A DNA stretch of 64,000 nucleotides from Paenibacillus senegalensis JC66 (GTDB lineage Bacteria > Bacillota > Bacilli > Paenibacillales > NBRC-103111), in NCBI RefSeq assembly GCF_000285515.1, contig NZ_HE610959.1, positions 704,456 to 768,455 of the forward strand, given 5' to 3'. The position numbers and the translations under genes were made by a program. Positions within the stretch are counted from its first letter, which is position 1; each line of letters starts with the position of its first letter. Of this stretch, positions 60,435 to 64,000 are shown one piece after another. The notes beneath the pieces were generated by a model. The model was not told the origin of the DNA and did no database searches. It saw nothing but the letters and a program-made list of their open reading frames with translations.

Positions 60435-60830
60435 TCATGCCATTGAGTTCTCATGACAACTCCAGCATGAGCATAGTCGAGTTGTCGGGGTTCGAGGGCT
60501 TGTTGCCTGCGTTTTATGAGCAGGTAGATCGCAATCTTTAGATATAATGGTGATCTTCTCTAAACTCAGTAGTTCGGTACCTCCACCATAATACGGATGT
60601 TGAAAGAGAATTGCACCATTATGCAAAAGAAGAAGTTGTTTATAATCTTCCGGAAAATGCCACCCATGCTCAGCTGCAAAAGCATTCACTTCCTGCTCTG
60701 TCGCAGGCTCTCGCCACGTACATTCCAATGGTCTTACAGCCATTCCAGGTACAAGTCTTTGATGAGGATATTCATTAGAAGCGTGCTGTTTCAAAAACTG
60801 TACCAGTCCAATTACATTCAAGTCTTCCAT
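60435..60830 (-). CDS. SMI1/KNR4-family protein with doubtful C-terminus
   Basis: 131 residues. The N-terminal 95 fit the SMI1/KNR4 fold: A-T-E-Q-E-V-N-A-F-A-A-E-H-G-W-H-F-P-E-D-Y-K, L-L-L-L-H-N-G-A, G-G-G-T-E-L-L-S-L-E. The last 35 (T-Q-A-T-S-P-R-T-P-T-T-R-L-C-S-C-W) look like out-of-frame translation, so a frameshift near 60530 or a truncation is possible. SMI1 proteins are often immunity factors of polymorphic toxins; no toxin gene is adjacent. AAGGTGG precedes the start. Confidence 0.7.
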   Translation of the reverse strand: MEDLNVIGLVQFLKQHASNEYPHQRLVPGMAVRPLECTWREPATEQEVNAFAAEHGWHFPEDYKQLLLLHNGAILFQHPYYGGGTELLSLEKITIISKDCDLPAHKTQATSPRTPTTRLCSCWSCHENSMA

Positions 60831-60883
60831 ATTTCCACCTTCTAGTACTCATTAATAACTATCTGAATAACTGGAATACTTCG

Positions 60884-61036
60884 TCACGCGTTTCCCTTCT
60901 GGTACACGTGGGGTAAAATATTGATGACATCCATAACCTGATCCTGTTCATGAATAGAGTAATAAATCAGATAATTCAAGAAGATCGACTGATTTAACCA
61001 TGTCCTCATCACAATCCTTCGAGAAATTTTACCCAT
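60884..61036 (-). pseudogene. Possible RelE/ParE-type toxin remnant
   Basis: A 50-codon frame from ATG 61036 to TGA 60884 ends with the pattern L-N-Y-L-I-Y-Y-S-I-H-E-Q-D-Q-V-M-D-V-I-N, then I-L-P-H-V-Y-Q-K. This resembles the last beta strands of RelE/ParE toxins (x-Y-x-I-x-Y-x-I-x(5)-V-x-V-x-x-I-x-H-x-x-x). The N-terminal half of such a toxin is missing and there is no antitoxin gene, so it would be a fragment. Similarity judged by eye only. Confidence 0.3.
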
Positions 61037-61040
61037 TCGA

Positions 61041-62153
61041 TCATCTATTTTCGAAAAAGATCTCCTCTCCTATAGAGGGGAGGCTTCCTATCTCTTTCTG
61101 ATATACTTTTATAAAATGCTCATAATGACTTCGGAAAGATTGATAATCCTTTGCTGCACGGTAAGCCTTCATTAAAAACACGTTGGCTTCCTCGTCCAAT
61201 TCGTTACGCGAAACGATCTTTCTAGCAATTAATATGGATTGGGTTACTTGATTATTGGCAAGAAGCCAGCGAACCAGCCTTATAGCAAAATCGTGATAGC
61301 GTATCGCGAGTCCTTCTTGTTCCGGAACGGACCACGTATAAAATTTGTTTTCATACAAGTCGCCAGTAAATCGTTTTTCCCATTCGAGCGCTTCTTTAAC
61401 CGTAAATTCATTCCAGTCTTTCACACGGTAAACATAGGATTCGAAGGAAATGAAGTCCACATCTATATGAGTCATATCTAACATGTACTGTTCGTTGAAA
61501 GTACGGACTATTGATTTTAAACCATGTGATTGCAATGCCTTACGCAGCTGGTAAACTGCCGTATTCAGGTAGGCCACCGCATTCTCTAATGGCATTTCTG
61601 GAAAAACTTTGTCAATCACTCGATCCTTTGAAACCGCCCGACCCCGCCCAAGAAGTAAAAATGCAAATAATTCTTGACTCTTTTTGGAAATGAATTTCAC
61701 TTTGCCCGCTTCCACGCTGCTAACCTCTAAACCGCCTAAGGCTTTCACTACTAATCGGTTGACAACGACCCTTTCAGGCGGCTTGTTATTTTTCTCTCTT
61801 GCTCTTTCAATGGTTTGTAGCAATCTTTGTTGCGATACTGGCTTAACCATATAATCGAGCGGATATGTATCGAAAGCATCAACCGCATATTCCCGGTGAG
61901 AAGTCACAAATACAATTTCCATATTTTTTTGTCCGGCGCGCAATTGTCGGGCAAGCTCTAATCCACTTTCGTCTGCAATCCTAATATCAACAAATGCTAT
62001 ATCGACTGCTGTATTTTGCGTGAAAAGAAGGGCGTCTTTTACACTTTGAAATCCACCGACTATTTCTATATTTTCTATTCTTCTTAACATTCTTTGCATA
62101 ATTGCGAGCATCGCTTGTTCATCGTCGATGATGATCACCTTCAACGTTTTCAC
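61041..62153 (-). CDS. Response regulator with BTAD-type transcriptional activation domain
   Basis: 370 residues. Receiver domain: acidic Asp10/Asp11, phosphoacceptor Asp56 in F-V-D-I-R-I, Thr84 and Lys104 (V-K-P-V). This is followed by an OmpR/PhoB-like winged helix (about 135-235, with L-F-A-F-L-L-L-G-R-G-R-A-V-S-K-D) and a bacterial transcriptional activator (BTAD) helical repeat domain to the end, as in SARP regulators. Such receiver plus BTAD combinations are uncommon. It overlaps the 3' end of the histidine kinase gene by 35 bases, so the two form one operon. Confidence 0.9.
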   Translation of the reverse strand: MKTLKVIIIDDEQAMLAIMQRMLRRIENIEIVGGFQSVKDALLFTQNTAVDIAFVDIRIADESGLELARQLRAGQKNMEIVFVTSHREYAVDAFDTYPLDYMVKPVSQQRLLQTIERAREKNNKPPERVVVNRLVVKALGGLEVSSVEAGKVKFISKKSQELFAFLLLGRGRAVSKDRVIDKVFPEMPLENAVAYLNTAVYQLRKALQSHGLKSIVRTFNEQYMLDMTHIDVDFISFESYVYRVKDWNEFTVKEALEWEKRFTGDLYENKFYTWSVPEQEGLAIRYHDFAIRLVRWLLANNQVTQSILIARKIVSRNELDEEANVFLMKAYRAAKDYQSFRSHYEHFIKVYQKEIGSLPSIGEEIFFENR

Positions 62154-63871
62154 CTTCTCTTAACGAAAGATGGACGGCACTGCCTTTCCCTAATACGCTG
62201 TCAATCCATAAATCTCCGCCACTCAGCCTCGCAAATTGGCAGCTGACTTGTAGACCTAGTCCTGTCCCACGTTCCCCCTCGGTTCCGATCGTAGAGATGA
62301 CTTGTCTTTCCGTAAATAATTGTTCCAATAACTTTTTAGACATGCCAATACCTTGATCGCGTACGGTGATCACGATTTTTCCTTCATGATCCTTGTCGGC
62401 TGCAACCTCAACCGTTGCCCCACGGTTAGAAAATTTAATCGCATTAGAAAGTATATTGCGAAGCACCATGACTATCGCTTCCCGATCGGCATATACCATT
62501 ATAGCTTCGTCAACTTTAATTACGATGTCAATATCCTTCGCCTTACTTTTAATAGAAAGGATACGATAAGCTTCATAAATAAGGTCGACCAAGGCCAATG
62601 ATTCAGGGTTAAGCGAGACGTCGTTTTTTTGATTGCGGAACCATTCAAGCACATTGCCTACCGTCATATATGTCGAACGTATTTGTGTACTTAAAAAATC
62701 AAACAGCTCCGCTGTTTCCGACGAGAACGTTTGCTTTTCTTCTTCCAGCATTTCTATCAAATTCACCTGAAGAGCAATCGGTTCGCGGATGTCGTGGGAA
62801 ACAAGGGTAAACAATTGATCTTTCATAAAATTAAGATGTGCGATTTCTTCTAACCGCTGCTGCTTTTCTGTTATATCAAATAATATCGAGACCGTTCCGA
62901 GTAATCGAAAACCTTTGGAATAAAGCGGATATACTTTAACCATGAAATATTTCTCTTCGCCATCCATTTCTTTCTTTACTTCTATCGACTTCTCTACCAT
63001 ACTATCGCACGCATCCAACCACTCGGGCCAATCTTTTAGAAATTCAGACGCGTCTTTTCCAATTATTGATTTTCTGTTTTTTTCCCCGAACAACGGCTGT
63101 ATAAAGTTATTACAGTCAATGATCGTTCCTTTTTGATCAACAGTCAGAACCCCTTCCCGGATCGTATCGACGATAAAATCCCTTGCTATGGGCACGATGG
63201 TAAATATTTTATTTTTGTAGATAACCCACAGCATAATAATGCCCAACACACCACAATACACGGAAATGGGGAGCAGCCATGGCGATAAACCCGGGAATAC
63301 CAATTTAACCACTTCGATGACGGCTGATATGGATGCGAGTAAAATGACGATGATGCCTGGTTTACGAACCTCCGGCCTTGCCTTTCGTAAATACATAATA
63401 AAGAAATAAGCGCAGGCCAACAAAATGAAATAGCAAAATATATTAAAGGCAATCGCTAGACTAGTCCTAGGCACATCCAGGTAGCCATTAACGAGTGCCG
63501 CTGATTCGAATATGAGATGGGTTTTATCATTTGTCCATATAAGTACGGACCACCCAATGAAAAAAGCAGCAATAGGAGCTGTTTATACCATTTTAACCAC
63601 TCATCCCTGGCATATAAATCCAACACACAAAGAACAACCAACGGGACGGTAATCGCAAGCGCTGTCTGTTCGATTTGCCGAAAAAAAACTTGCTGGCTAC
63701 ATCATTGCTGTATAATTCGAGAATGACACTCCAACCAAAGACAACCCGACAAACCATGACCCATGCAAAATAACGGACTCCGCGTTTTTGCAAGTGTAAG
63801 AATGAATAGATGAGCAGCATGCACATCATCATCGCTGACACAATCATGGTTAAAAATATGACATTATCCAT
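62119..63871 (-). pseudogene. 7TM sensor histidine kinase broken by two frameshifts
   Basis: The catalytic half is intact: PAS-like region (about 62890-63150), dimerisation box S-H-D-I-R-E-P, N box N-I-L-S-N-A-I-K-F, G1 D-Q-G-I-G-M and G2 G-T-G-L-G-L. The N-terminal seven-helix sensor starts at ATG 63871 (AAAGG upstream) but changes frame twice: at the A8 run 63681-63688 and at the A6 run 63560-63565. Adding one A to each run gives a continuous protein of about 583 residues, with F-F-F-R-Q-I-E-Q-T-A-L and L-L-L-F-F-I-G-W-S-V-L-I-W-T across the joins. Truly mutated, or two homopolymer errors. Phosphodonor for the BTAD regulator. Confidence 0.85.
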
Positions 63872-64000
63872 TGTTAATCCTTTCTATCATGTTGAAGTCC
63901 TTCAGGTGAGTGATGTTGATTTGCATTCGTTTCTCCATATTATACCCTTCGTGAAAAGCTTATTGTTCTACTGCTTGTTTTTTATTCATCATAATTGGGG

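Noticed and set aside
63864..63938. 24-codon frame overlapping the histidine kinase start
   Set aside because: Its ATG directly follows the only TATAAT nearby, so a transcript from that promoter would start inside it.

Overview
The window looks like chromosome of a Bacillales bacterium, most probably Paenibacillus or a close relative. Evidence: strong AGGAGG-type ribosome binding sites and TTGACA/TATAAT promoters, two giant S-layer-homology (SLH) surface proteins, several CUT1-type carbohydrate ABC transporters that lack their own ATPase, many one-component regulators (LacI, GntR/YtrA, AraC, LysR, MerR, TetR, WYL, LAL-type LuxR), and a GlpP antiterminator. No rRNA, tRNA, phage or transposase gene was found.

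Layout. 0-0.5 kb: the 3' part of a LysR regulator. 0.76-8.1 kb: a sugar-utilisation cluster on the minus strand: LacI repressor, TIM-barrel isomerase, SDR dehydrogenase, then lipoprotein, two permeases and class II aldolase. Two copies of the palindrome TGAAACGTTTCA flank lacI, and AGCGCT-centred cre-like boxes precede the dehydrogenase and the binding protein. 8.4-10.5 kb: a YtrA-type GntR/ABC module with a clear promoter-operator. 10.7-25.8 kb: a GLUG/Big2/SLH giant protein, a LAL-type LuxR activator, a frameshifted Gfo/Idh oxidoreductase and a second SLH giant with a (VDP)n linker. 26-35 kb: a GntR regulator fused to a solute-binding domain, a small monooxygenase, a DUF4317 protein, a TetR/MFS pair whose MFS gene has an internal stop, an L25 homologue, a dead GNAT gene and a SAP-domain protein. 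35.3-41.6 kb: a HAD phosphatase, then a glycerol-3-phosphate-type system: glpP, a leader with an intrinsic terminator, two permeases, a UgpB-like lipoprotein and a metallophosphoesterase.

41.9-54.6 kb: a Ser/Thr kinase, an SDR, a nitronate monooxygenase, a second YtrA-type GntR/ABC module, a run of VOC proteins and WYL/AraC/LysR regulators, an MFS exporter and an internally deleted MFS remnant. 54.9-57.3 kb: a MerR-controlled ABC exporter with a 19-bp-spaced promoter over a palindrome. 57.9-64 kb: a YjbR protein, a lone type I-E CRISPR-like repeat, a methyltransferase, a zeta-toxin-like kinase with a small overlapping partner, a SMI1-like protein, a possible RelE/ParE remnant, and a two-component system whose response regulator carries a BTAD output and whose kinase is broken by two homopolymer frameshifts.

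The likeliest new biology is the glpP-leader-transporter-metallophosphoesterase operon and the zeta-kinase pair with its unusual small partner. The orphan CRISPR repeat and the inverted/tandem 50-bp repeat family are genome-history signals. Three apparent frameshifts are all one-base contractions of homopolymers, so sequencing error must be excluded before calling those genes dead.
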